From contig CM049313.1 in NCBI GenBank assembly GCA_026874595.1, forward strand, positions 13,697,508 through 13,761,507: a stretch of 64,000 nt of DNA, given 5' to 3'. Made by a program: the position numbers and the translations under genes. Under the pieces are notes generated by a model. That model ran no database searches, was not told the DNA's origin, and saw nothing but the letters and a program-made list of their open reading frames with translations. Below are positions 50,264 to 61,018 of the stretch, in pieces; the first letter of the stretch is position 1, and each line of letters starts with the position of its first letter. This DNA is from Sipunculus nudus (Eukaryota > Annelida > Sipuncula > Golfingiida > Sipunculidae).

Positions 50264-50513
50264 TCCAGAGGCGAATTTAAGGGGGGGGGGGGGGGGGGGG
50301 GGGCTTCGACCTCAACAATATGGGAAAAAGAAAAATATGTGCTTTATAAATAAAACCCCAATATTGCATCATGATGCTTTTGCAACTATCCTATAGACAG
50401 CACGGCCATTACAACCTAACTTTTTAATATTTTTCTATACTATGGGAGAGGGATTGCCCAATACCCTTCCCCTCTGCAACCCCTATTCTAAAATCATGTA
50501 TCCGCTCCTGCCC
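50264..50513. mobile_element. GGCGGATCC-ended MITE, copy 2, with poly(G)22
   Basis: Left 'ccagaggcgaatttaag' runs into 22 or more G. Right end 'catgtatccgctcctgcc' is the inverted counterpart. Confidence 0.55.
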
Positions 50514-52089
50514 TCCATCACATGCCCAGTGTGGGTCTTCTTTTTTTAATTTTTTTTTACAACCCTATATTTACATGTAATATTAGACACCTGCATTATT
50601 CCCGCGGTAACATTATCTTATTTTGGAATGAAAATAATTTTAACGAGTTTGAAGCTATAAAGAAAGTCGAGGCTCAACCATAAGCGACCAGGATCGATCC
50701 AAGGCGTAGCTATGAGAGTTGGCTGTAGTAGCCAGCTCGTCCATGGCCTGTGGTTATCTCCAGGTTCTATCCTTTCCTCCACCTGTAGCCACTACCGAAC
50801 GCCACCATAAAGAGTACCTTGTTTTAGTCATAACTATCACTATCAACAATCAATCAAAAAAAAATAAATAAAGTTCAAAGAGACAAAAGTTATACAGAGT
50901 TTTCCTGTTTGTTTCTCATTTGTGAATCGTGTTTCCACTTATTTTTGAAACGCCCATCCCTAGCTATGGTAGGTTTATGATTTTTACATGAGAGAGAGAT
51001 GGGGGACTATTATATAAAACCACGAGTACACACATTGTCATGCAGAAACCTATAATCGCAGCAAATTATACGAATTATCTACAATAGAAATCTGCCAACA
51101 GATGTGAGCGACGGAAGTTCCTATTCCGATGTTAAAATCTGTCCCATCAAAATAAATACACGTAGCTGCATTTGAATACAACTGCTACCGAGCGACCCGT
51201 ATCGAAATATTATTTAAGTGCAGTTTAATAAATGACTACCATTCTTTGATTGATCGACAGATCGAGTCCCATGCACTATTTGTCCATCCCATCTCTCAGT
51301 TCTCGCAAATTCAGAAAACCTCAGTTTTATTAAAGTGATCAGAGAGCTGAATACGACAAAGCGGTTCCCTGATTTTTCAACACTGCCTATTCTGGATGTA
51401 TATTTTCCTCAACAGAATATCAAACAATACCATCTGGTTCCCTAGATAAGATTAAAGTCGCGATGTTAAAAGACTCCCTCGTTTGTGCTCAATAGAATCT
51501 CAAATGTTTTCTCTTGAATTCTGTATTTTATTTTTTTAGTTTGACTTAGATTTTTTATTTGTTTGTATTCTTCCCTGTTACAGGTATACCCATACAGCTG
51601 CCCACCGGACGTTTCTGCAGAATGTTGTAACAAATAAAATAAACAATCCATAAATTTGCAGATCTCCGTGAACTCATTGTTTTCCATCTCGCACACTTTC
51701 TTTATGTTTTATCTCTATGTCTCTGTATCTCCATCGGGTTCATTCAAGGAAATATTAGGAAGGTTGTGAGCCATAGACTAAAAGCAAAATATTTAATTTT
51801 AAAAGCGGGGTAGGGTGCTTCTTCTGTAAATATTTCTGTTAATTTTTTTTTGTTTATATATACTCTCGAATTCTTAAAAACAATTTATCAGTTAATTTCC
51901 TTAAAGGAAAAGCTGTGGCCAATGTGATTTATTCATAGCTGAGCATTTTTATTTCTGGATGTGGACCCAGACATATATACTGAATTCCTTTGTGATTTTC
52001 TTTTATTCACAAAATACCGACCCCTTAAGTTGTTTTTTTAACTTTTTATAAAGGATTGGCTTTGATTTGTGGTGGAAATATTTGTTGGT
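50514..52089. other. Intron 5 sequence without recognised features
   Basis: No exon or clear repeat is supported. Positions 50670-50810 have higher GC and phrases such as 'agccagctcgtccatgg' that may be part of a dispersed repeat, but no second copy is seen in the window. Confidence 0.4.
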
Positions 52090-52094
52090 CGATG

Positions 52095-52360
52095 TATCGT
52101 GTTTGTCCTATTTCTCAGTTTTAGGATAAATACATTCTGACAACCATGACCAACTTGTGTATCGTGATGATGTCTTATTTTCAGGATAAATACATTTTGA
52201 CATCCATGGCCATCTTGTGTATTGTGTTGATGTCTTATTTTCAGGATAGATACATTTTGACATCCATGGCCATCTTGTGTATCAGGATATCTTATTTTAA
52301 GGATAAATACATTCTTAATCGATGGCCATTTTTGTATCGTATTGTTTTTCTTATTTTCAG
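52095..52360 (+). repeat. Tandem copies of the exon 6 acceptor junction
   Basis: Four units of 57-60 nt precede exon 6. Each copies about 20 nt of intron end (tgtcttattttcag) plus about 40 nt of exon start (gataaatacattttgacatc). Junction points fall after 52124, 52184, 52244 and 52301; the true one is after 52360. All four keep AG. Units 2 and 3 are nearly identical to each other and to the true exon, so this is the youngest of the three arrays. Confidence 0.9.
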
Positions 52361-52543
52361 GATAAATACATTCTTACATCCATGGCCATTTTGTGTATCG
52401 TGTGTGTATGGCACGCTATCATTGCCCAGGTGGAGGAAATAGACCTGAAGTTGGCGATCACCATGGACAGATACGCCCTGGGTCTTATATCGGGCTTTTA
52501 CATCTTTTTCCAACTTTTCTTCTTCATATGGGTATTCGTTGTG
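52361..52543 (+). CDS. Channel exon 6 (M3, short loop, M4)
   Basis: 61 codons between 'tttcttattttcag' and 'gttgtg/gtgagt'. M3 is YILTSMAILCIVCVWHAIIA. A loop of about 16 residues follows, then M4 (ALGLISGFYIFFQLFFFIW). Such a short cytoplasmic loop is like prokaryotic channels and unlike nicotinic or GABA-A receptors, whose loop is much longer. Confidence 0.9.
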
Positions 52544-52620
52544 GTGAGTTTCTTAATGTTCTCTTGTCATTTTAAAGTAAAACCTCCGATCATGAATCGC
52601 TACCTAATTTTTGTACCGAT

Positions 52621-52837
52621 TCAGGGGCGGATCCAGGATTTAGGAAAAGGGGAGGTCCAACCCAGGAGGACTAATGAAAATCCTAAAAAAAAGGTCATCA
52701 GGTCTGGAAAAGGGGGGTCCAGGCCGCGAAATTACGTCTAAAACCCCTTATGAAAAGGTTGCTTACGGTTTAAAGGGGGGGGGGGGGGGGGGTCCGGACC
52801 CCCTGGAACCCCCCCCCCCCCTGTATCCGCTTCTGCG
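52621..52837. mobile_element. GGCGGATCC-ended MITE, copy 3 (best preserved)
   Basis: 217 bp. Left 'tcaggggcggatccagga', right the complement of 'gcagaagcggatacag', an inverted match. The middle has poly(G) followed by poly(C). Confidence 0.7.
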
Positions 52838-53349
52838 TTTAATACATCTATCAGATAAAAGCAAATGACACTATTTGTTATGGTAATCGTACCAACATAG
52901 CCCCTGTAGGCTCATCCTTCAAAGACTACTGAAAGAAAAATAAACCTACTTAATTTATGCTTCAGTATATAGCTTTGTATCTATTTAAAGAATCTGTCAT
53001 GAGCATGATTTCAACTTCATTTATTACTTTTAACGTCAAGAACAAATATATAAAATAAATCAAGCGAGTTGTATTATGTGTATAACATTCATTCAGTCGA
53101 CAAAGTTTAATTCTTGTGTTTGTCAAACTCTTTCGAAAGCCAACGTGAAATATGCTATTTACAAGTAATCACTTTTATTGAAGGAAGAATGTTTTATATT
53201 TGTTCTGTGTACCGAGTAATCTAACGTATCAAATGCACATGTAGTTTTTATCCATTTTTAAATAATTGTTCGATTTTCTCTAAATTTCATCAATATTTAA
53301 AGCTTCTCATACACAGAAAACATAGGGTCACCCTTAAATGACCATAAAA

Positions 53350-53529
53350 TACAGTGGAACCCCACAATTACGACCACCTTGGGGACTGACCAAAGTGGTC
53401 GTAAATTGGGGGTGGTCGTATTTGTGAGACTCTTAATTACCTGGATCATATGTTTGGGACCAAGAAAATGGTCGTATTTGTGGGGGTGGTCGCAATTGCG
53501 GGGTGGTCGCAAGGCGGGGTTCCACTGTA
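53350..53529. mobile_element. Pogo/mariner-type MITE, 180 bp, second copy
   Basis: Near-perfect inverted ends: 'tacagtggaaccccac' and 'ggggttccactgta'. Repeated 'ggtggtcgtaattg' themes occur inside. TA borders both sides. Lies in channel intron 6. Confidence 0.8.
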
Positions 53530-54027
53530 CAAATAAATTACTATAAATTACCATTAAATTCATCATTTAACCGTTAAATTGTCCGAACATTTTCTGAAAA
53601 TGTGGCATTGTGTAATTTCTTTCTTTGATAAAGAATGGCAAATGATGCTTTCAACGGGGTTAAGGACACACACACATATATATATTTAGTTAAATTAAGC
53701 TGGAGGTGAAGGAGTTACCATATATATCAGATAGCTGTTAGCGTAATTGATCCCTGGCGCCGGGACGAGTTTGGACATTTCTCTTAAAGTAGACCATTAG
53801 TGAGATGAAGGCTGAACAAACAAAGCAAAAGGTCAATAGACGAGACTCGGCTGTCTAATGGACTCCTGTGTTTGGCATTCACATCGCTACAACAGTCTCT
53901 TGTACAATGCAATTAATGCACATAATGCCTTGGTCCCACTCTATCAATGTTTAACTTAGCTGTGAAAAATGTGGTTTCCCACCCAAGGCGGACACTTGCA
54001 GAGTGTGCAAGTATACTTCACATTTTA

Positions 54028-54570
54028 ACCGCACTGCATGTTGTAAGCAGCATATAAGAAATTATAATCACTCTGTATATTGTAACGGTATATCGTAGAT
54101 TTTAATCACCCTGTATATTGTAAGCAGTATATAAGGGATTTTAATCACCCTGTATATTTTGAGCAGTATATACGGGAACTTAATCACTCTTCATATTGTG
54201 GGCAGTATATACGGGAACTTAATCACTCTGTATATTGTAAGCAGTATTTAACTGATTTAAATCATTCTGTATATTGTAAGCGGATATACGGGATTTTAAT
54301 CACTCTGTACATTGTAAGCAGTATATAAGAGATTTTAATCCCAATGCATATTGTATACAGTGTACAAGATATTGTAATCACTATGTATAAAACATAGTGT
54401 ACCTGCGATTTAAATCCCTCTGTATACAACATAAAGTGTACAGATTTGAATAATTATGTATAGGGTGTACATAAAATTTTAACCACCCCGTACAAGGCAT
54501 ATAATGTATGAGAGATTTTAACCACTGTCTGTACAGCATACAGTGTACAGGTGATCTTAGTTACTCAATG
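54028..54570. repeat. Minisatellite of about 42-nt units
   Basis: About thirteen diverged units on the theme 'ctgtatattgtaagcagtat' followed by 'ataagggattttaatcac'. It ends about 70 nt before channel exon 7 but does not copy the exon. Confidence 0.9.
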
Positions 54571-54640
54571 TACGTACCTGTATTTTCAATGCACGTTTAC
54601 AAATATATATTCCTGTTCATGTCTTGAACACTATTTCCAG

Positions 54641-54688
54641 TCCAAGCGCAACCTTCATAGGGTGTTCAAGAAAGCTGAATTACATAAG
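54641..54688 (+). CDS. Channel exon 7 (post-M4)
   Basis: A 48-nt exon (SKRNLHRVFKKAELHK) between 'gaacactatttccag' and 'cataag/gtaaga'. The basic sequence right after M4 fits a cytoplasm-adjacent or juxtamembrane tail. Phase 0 at both ends supports it despite its size. Confidence 0.7.
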
Positions 54689-55490
54689 GTAAGAAATATC
54701 ACCATTGAACAAAAGAGTAAGAATAACAAATATCTTTTTCACTAAGTTTAGCTATTACATGGGACTTGTTTCAGGGGGGGAGGGGGGGGGTGGACATAAC
54801 GCATAATCTTATCGTAACGATTTCGAGCTTATTCCGTTAACCAGTTTATAGATTATTTCTGTCTTTTTTATGGTCATTTTATACTTAGATATCTCATGTT
54901 GAGAACAAAATAAAGTTGTGCTTGGGGTCTGTTGCTTCATTTAATATATGAATCGAAATGTTGGATGCTTTTAAAAGGGGTCATTTAACATATATTTTAT
55001 TTATGATAAGTGAATAGTTCAAAACAGTAAAATCTTATAAAATACAAAAAAAAACACACACACAGTCATCATCACATTTTCTCAGAAAACAGGCCAATGG
55101 TTATTTTTTTCTTTGCTTTAAAGTCAAGTTAATGGAAATACCTACCTAAAACTTGGTGAATTGAGGTATATAATGTTCTTAGGTCATACATTAACATTCC
55201 AATATGTAAATTTTCGACAGGTGCTCACTGACACTTATATCTATGCAAAACTAACACTTGGATCAGGTATAAAACTTAATTTTATACTATAACGTGAAGA
55301 AGTAACAAACAAACATAATCACTGTCGTATAAATATCTACAAATAACGAAAAATCTAGAAAACAAATTCAGCATAACCTATCTGAATGTAATGATTGACA
55401 GAAATAAAAAATAGTTTTAGAATTCTACCTTTATAGATATATTATTAATGTGTACATGCGTTCGTTGAAACTACTTTTGCTTGACTGCAG

Positions 55491-55577
55491 GGGCGGATGG
55501 ATAAAACGCCAAAAGACGAAGCCTCTGGCGGAGGAAGAAACAAGAATAACGGTGTGGCCCCAGCAAACGTGCCCTGA
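55491..55577 (+). CDS. Channel exon 8 (C-terminus, stop)
   Basis: Acceptor 'ttgcttgactgcag', then 28 codons (GRMDKTPKDEASGGGRNKNN, then GVAPANVP) and TGA. Polar, low-complexity tail. Phase and order fit exon 7. The exon begins 'gggcggatgg', which resembles the end of the GGCGGATCC MITEs. An alternative end in intron 7 is possible, so this is the least certain exon. Confidence 0.6.
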   Translation, partial: GRMDKTPKDEASGGGRNKNNGVAPANVP

Positions 55578-57614
55578 AACACTTCATCTTAATCTTAGAA
55601 TGCATGTCTCTGTTTTTATAAGTACTAACTGTCACGTTGCGCGACGTACATTCAAGAGATATGTCATTGACACTGGACAGTGGAGTCACGTGATTTTTTT
55701 CTTGTAAATGCTTTATTGTTTTCCATCATCAATTATTCTGCGTGAAAGTCCTACCAGTCTCAGATCACAGCGAATCACATGAAGCAAAGGTAACGTCATC
55801 ACACAACACCCTAAGAATTTAAAACCAAGGGGATTCAATATGAGGTTTCTTGTCAAGATCGCAAGCATCATTGGACGCGATCCGCGATTCCGGTGCTTAC
55901 TCCATCTTATTGAATATCCTTTATTTAAACTATATTACATGTACATGATATAGTGGCGCAGGGGGATTTTAGCTATTTATCAAGGGGCAGTTTGACCATT
56001 TGGAGAGCAGAAATTACTATTAAAATCTGCCCGAGGTGCCTAAAGATTTATTCATTGAGTAAGGGCGATATACCCATTATAATGGGTATATCGCCCATAC
56101 TCAACATGTTTACCGTTTCTAAGCCATTGTAGTGCTGGAAACGAGTGCCTGTGGGGTAAATAATTATAAACTGAGCATTTACTGGATGGTCATGATGAGC
56201 TTAACGCTAATTACATTTGCATACATGTTTTACCATACGATCTCACAACTCTGGCCTGGAGTCAACCATTTCAGAGAGGGTGACCTGTTTTGAGTGTCCT
56301 TAAGTGCCTTATTTAGATTTGAAGGTAAAGTGATACAGCACGTTGATTATTAGTTCTCTCTCAATTATAACCGTTTAATTAAGGAAATTTCCATTTTTCT
56401 GTGAAAGCCTTAGACTTTCATATGAATGTTATGATACAGATATAACTGTTTAAAGCTGTGTTTCCTCTAAACGTGTGTCTCTTGCATGCACATGTTCGCA
56501 TCATTAAGACTTGAATAATACATCGTTGTTCAATATATTCCACCATAAATTAATATAAACGAAAATTCTGAAGTTACAGGTACAAGTGGCGTCATTTTGT
56601 TACGGGCTGATCTTTGATTGAACTTTCATTTTTCTGCCATTGGAGCTCCTATCAGTATAACTAACGACACTATTCTTGAACATGCTCCTATATAGTTTCT
56701 GATGTAGAAAATTTTAATTTAAGCAGCTGGTAGTTTGGTGCTGGCAATAACTGCAGATGAAAAAAAGGAAAGGATTCATACGCAGTACTGAACTTGGCAA
56801 TTATACATAACTGGAATACTCCATGCGCATGCACACAAGTGGAAAGCTTTAAGAGCCTTTTAACTACTTTAAAAGCGTTGCATGTATATTTTTGTCATTA
56901 TCTCTGCAGATATTAATTCATTAAACCAGAGACGCATCTTCCGTCTTTGTATCGGGCATTCTACAGACGTGATATGAAATATTGGTATGCTATTTGGTAT
57001 TTAAATTAAAAGAATGTTAACTGTTCCAGCTATTCCTACGACAACTGAGTGAATAATAATGTCATACCAGTATGGCACCTTATATTTATGCGGCGTATAA
57101 ACCAGAATATTGCAAGGCAGTTCACATTGACTGCGATATATTCCACATTGCAGCGATTCCAGTTGATGACGTCAGTCAATGCGACGTCTACGTCATCGAT
57201 CCTTGTGACGTCATTATTGTCATGTAAACAGCTCTCGCAAGGAAGACCTTCTGTGTAGGTAGCGTTTTGAGGGCCCATTATAACATTAATTTGAAAAGGG
57301 CGGGGCATAAGGGCTCTTGTGATGAGGTCAATTTCATTTCAAGGGAAACTATTATAGTGTAGAGGATCAACGGAACTTTCACCACGGTTAATAAATACCT
57401 ACCTTTTAGTTTATTTAACAACAGAATTATTTGAAAATATGAGAAATCAGTCTACATTTTACAGCATAATAGACTCGCTTATGGCGGTCAAGGTCATTGG
57501 TCACATACAAAAACACCCCAGGCGTGGACAGTGTTTGTCCAAGTAGTTGCTTTGTGAAGAAACATTTCAACAAATGTCTGAGTGCCATGACGCAATCAGG
57601 ACAGATATTGAATA

Positions 57615-57617
<3 letters not shown>
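55578..57617. other. Downstream of the channel gene; palindrome only
   Basis: No canonical AATAAA could be tied to the channel transcript. Positions 55845-55905 resemble 24265-24330. A CRE-like TGACGTCA lies near 57169. No gene is recognised. Confidence 0.4.
56055..56104. repeat. 50-bp near-perfect palindrome
   Basis: The two 25-bp halves are reverse complements with one mismatched pair (arm 'gggcgatatacccatt'). There is no spacer; the centre is 'attataat'. Confidence 0.9.

Positions 57618-57654
<37 letters not shown>
57618..57654. repeat. (TA)n microsatellite
   Basis: About 18 TA units. Confidence 0.97.
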
Positions 57655-57657
<3 letters not shown>

Positions 57658-58589
57658 GGAAATAGTAATCAATATGAACACATCCATATGAACACCGCAT
57701 GCGTATACAACTGCAGTTTGTATTGATGTGCTGATGACAGTACAATTATATATATGCAGAGTCACTTTTATGGCTGTTTTAAAATAAGGGAGATCGTTAA
57801 GCTTAACACGGTTAATGTCATAACCATTCCTACTATTTGTTATTATGTATACACATATTTATCTGTCTTTTTTCGGTATGTAATTCGAAATCGATGTGAA
57901 ATTCATATATTTGAATAAACCATTATGATCAGACTGGTGATTGCCGACTTGTATGTTGTGAGTACCTAATTGACCTATCCATGAACTCAGTGTGACCTCA
58001 GTCGCATATTCATTCAATGAATAATCATGAGCGGAGCTGTTTGCGAGCAACCAATCAAGTTACCGTTGGCAAAGTACCCGACAAGTACAGGATTTGCATA
58101 ATTTAGGCGCGTTTCCCGAACAGGGCAAGTGTAGTCTGAGTACCCGTGTCGGCATGTTTTCTGTGATATTTTTATACGGTATACGGTATAAAAAGGTTCT
58201 AGGCCAAAGGTTGCAGGATCCATTTCGCCGACAACCGGGTGAATAATAATGGCCCACCTGGCACGTTATTCGTATGAGACAAATAATACAATATATGGCA
58301 AGACTACGACCAGTACATGTTTATGGTGAATTCCTCAATTGTTTCAACACCTGGTACCACATCCTACACTGTCCTAAAACCAGTAAATATCATCCATTAT
58401 TTTATTCGTTATATTAATATATTAACATTTAATTGTATATATTGAATCAGAAGTTCACTTTTTTAATGTATGGTAATCAATTATGTATTTCGACTAAAGC
58501 ATCCGATATCCAGTGCTTCCTTAATTAGGCAGCAATAATATCAGATAGTATCTCAAAATCTTATCCGTGTCTGATAAAACTTCTCATAA

Positions 58590-60110
58590 AGTATATTGTA
58601 AAATTAATATATTAAATAAAATAACGAAAATGTATAACAGCGTACAGGCCTAATGCAAACCTGTGCAAAGGGATATACATCAAGTAAAATGCAAGTACTA
58701 AACATTTTAAAAACAAGTATGTATACATATGTTAAAATTCCAAGCTGAATATCAAATCTCCACGGATAGATAAGCAGGAACATACACTCTGCAAAAATCA
58801 TTGTAGGTGGCACCACCGGTATTGTATACAACGAGGCTATCTGATATGTATAGATATGTACAATTTTAGGTTGATATATCAAAATCACTCCTGAGAAATA
58901 AGCAGGGACATACTATTTTAAAAGTCACTAAAGGTGGGGACACCAGTCTTGTGTACGAGAATGCCATCAAAGATGCATAGACAGGCCAAAACATCTAACC
59001 TCTCTTGAGTCAGGTGCACTGGGCTGACCAAGCTCAGCTGAGGCAGGCATCGACTCTAGTCAAGCGAAACAAATTGGCCGGTGCGTCTACTGCACTGAAT
59101 GGACTTTTGACCTGTACCTGGTTGCACTGTGTGAACACGACCTGTTGCAACATCTGTTACAGTTGACAGTCTGCAAAAGCTATAAATATATCCAGACTGC
59201 GACTTGGCCTGTTGCCAAGTCTGAAATAGTTGGCAGTCTGGCAAGCTGTTTACAGATAAAGACAAAATTTTGCCCAATTTTTTCTTTAAAAAATTCAAAG
59301 AACCCTACCCTCGGTTAATTCTTGTGAAAATATTAGCCATTTAGCAAGACAGTTTTATCATAAAACATGTGTAAGCTGAGGCTGAAATTACACTGTTTTT
59401 GTCCGTAAAAAACAGGTCAATGTAGACGGGGCCACAAAAAAATTCAATTTCAAATATGAGTCATGTGATTACATTTGAATAAACTTGAAGATGCTAACGA
59501 ATGCCATTTCTGGGACTGTTATGTTAGTATGCTTGCTTGGCCAAATGACTAGGCTCAAATTCCTGTAACTCGGTCAAAATTCATCGAACCAAACCATTTG
59601 CACAAACTTGTGAGAGCTCGTCTCAGGGATCATTTCTGTGATCATTTCTGTGAAATATTGAACATTTTCGCTGAGTGATTTTCAAGCCCCCCTCAACCCC
59701 GTAAAATCTAAGTTGATGCAGGTGGCGCCTCAAAAAAGCCCTATCCAACAACATATGGTATGTGACTGATTTTTTATGTAAAACTTAGGGATGCTAGCTC
59801 CTGCTATTCCTGAGAAATTATGGGTTATGACCGATGACCGATGGTAGCAGGTGGTGCTACCAATACCTTAATTTCAAATATGACTCATGCGACCAACATT
59901 TGCTAAATATAGGGTTAATATAGCTGCATTCTTTTTTTATTTGACCAAATGACAGAGTTTAGCTTCCTGTAACTCGGCCGAAAATCACTAACAAACTTGA
60001 GAAAGATTGTTTCTGGAATAATTTCTGTAAAATATTGAATAATTTAGCTGGACAGTTGAGAAGATTTAGAAGGTTTTACAGCTTTTCCCGGTGAAATCAA
60101 GTCAATGCAG
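58590..60110. repeat. Composite tandem repeat, right copy (inverted)
   Basis: Reverse complement of the blocks at 1-1760. Examples are 'ttgtaggtggcaccaccgg' near 58800, 'actgaatggacttttgacc' near 59093, and at 59855-59885 the complement of 'ggtattggtagcaccacc', which pairs with positions 20-45. Confidence 0.75.
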
Positions 60111-60117
60111 ATAATAA

Positions 60118-60606
60118 ACAAGTGACCCATGGGTCATGACGCTCAGCTGACAAGCATGACCTGTATTTAAAGCCTGATGGTATACCTTATGGTATCTGAT
60201 CATACTTGCATGGAAGATGGAAGGTTTGGGATGAAAAGTCTGACTTGAAATGCATCCACAACTTTTTTCAAGAAGCTGGTCCTGTGACATTGACATTTGA
60301 CCCTAAGACCTAAATATCAAAAGTTTTGTTCCTCTATTGACATTAAGGTTTGGGATGATTATTTTGGCTATAAGAATTAATTCTGGGAGGTGCAAACACA
60401 CCCCGTAACTCAGAGAATATAGGTCACAGTGACCTAAATTCAGACCTGCAAGGAGATCTTTTTAGAACCTCTAAGCCTGCATAGGGTTCTAGCCCTTACA
60501 GTTACAATTTGTGCCCTGCTAACGGCCGGACTGCTGGCCAGACGGAAGGACGACAGACAAAGACCCATCGCTATAGCACAGCATGACTAAAAGTCAGCTG
60601 AACTAA
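60118..60606 (-). mobile_element. Pearl-like element with a single core unit
   Basis: Minus-strand copy of the element at 37736-39105. It has head 'tttgtctgtcgtccttccg', one core ('gggcacaaattgtaactg', 'ggtcactgtgacctatattc') and tail 'gctgagcgtcatgacccat'. It lies between the inverted composite repeat and the LINE. Confidence 0.75.
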
Positions 60607-61009
60607 ATATCACTGAAACTATCACATCCTCCAATAAGAGACCAAACTTGTAGCAAATTCTCCAAAGGATGTTACAGTAATGAATGTCCAAAACAATTCA
60701 AAAGGCATTTTCAGACCCTCATATAAGATTTATAGATATGTAAATGTAAAAAGTGTAAGTCCAATATTATTTATTATCACTGCTTTTTAGTGGGATCAGC
60801 AGGGTAGGTAAACTGCAAAACCTGAAAGAAAAGAAATGCAGAAAGCATGACTAAAGGTCTTGTAAAACAAGCATGACCCGTGACATCATGGACTGAGATT
60901 CACAACTTCCAGTAAAATTTTGAAGAAAATTTTTTGTTGAAAATTTCCAATGACAACAGAAATATATATCACCTATGTCTGGTTAAAACACAGTGAATTG
61001 ATGGTCTGA
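60607..61009. other. Flank of the LINE; nothing recognised
   Basis: AT-rich sequence without a gene. No endonuclease-like reading frame continues upstream of the LINE ORF. A TGA at 61007 closes the frame. Confidence 0.5.
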
Positions 61010-61018
61010 GGAAAATGC

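Larger units (their letters stand above)
26010..55577 (+). other. Gene: Cys-less pentameric ligand-gated ion channel subunit, eight exons
   Basis: Exons 26010-26171, 32034-32162, 35958-36155, 48135-48392, 48910-49065, 52361-52543, 54641-54688 and 55491-55577 give 406 codons plus TGA; every junction is phase 0. Order: N-terminal helix, ligand-binding domain (about 55-237), M1 (239-262), M2 (270-288), M3 (304-324), M4 (340-362), short tail. The FPFD motif of the Cys-loop is present (158-161), but the two cysteine positions are Glu151 and Leu165, as in prokaryotic channels and their invertebrate relatives. The M3-M4 loop is about 16 residues. M2 keeps Leu at 9-prime (279) and has Asn at minus-1-prime, so ion selectivity cannot be inferred. 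No signal peptide is visible. Introns are rich in repeats. Ligand unknown. Confidence 0.85.

Noticed and set aside
52146-52442. Separate small gene made of DKYILTSMAILCI repeats
   Set aside because: The ORF is the junction-duplication array of channel exon 6 read through.
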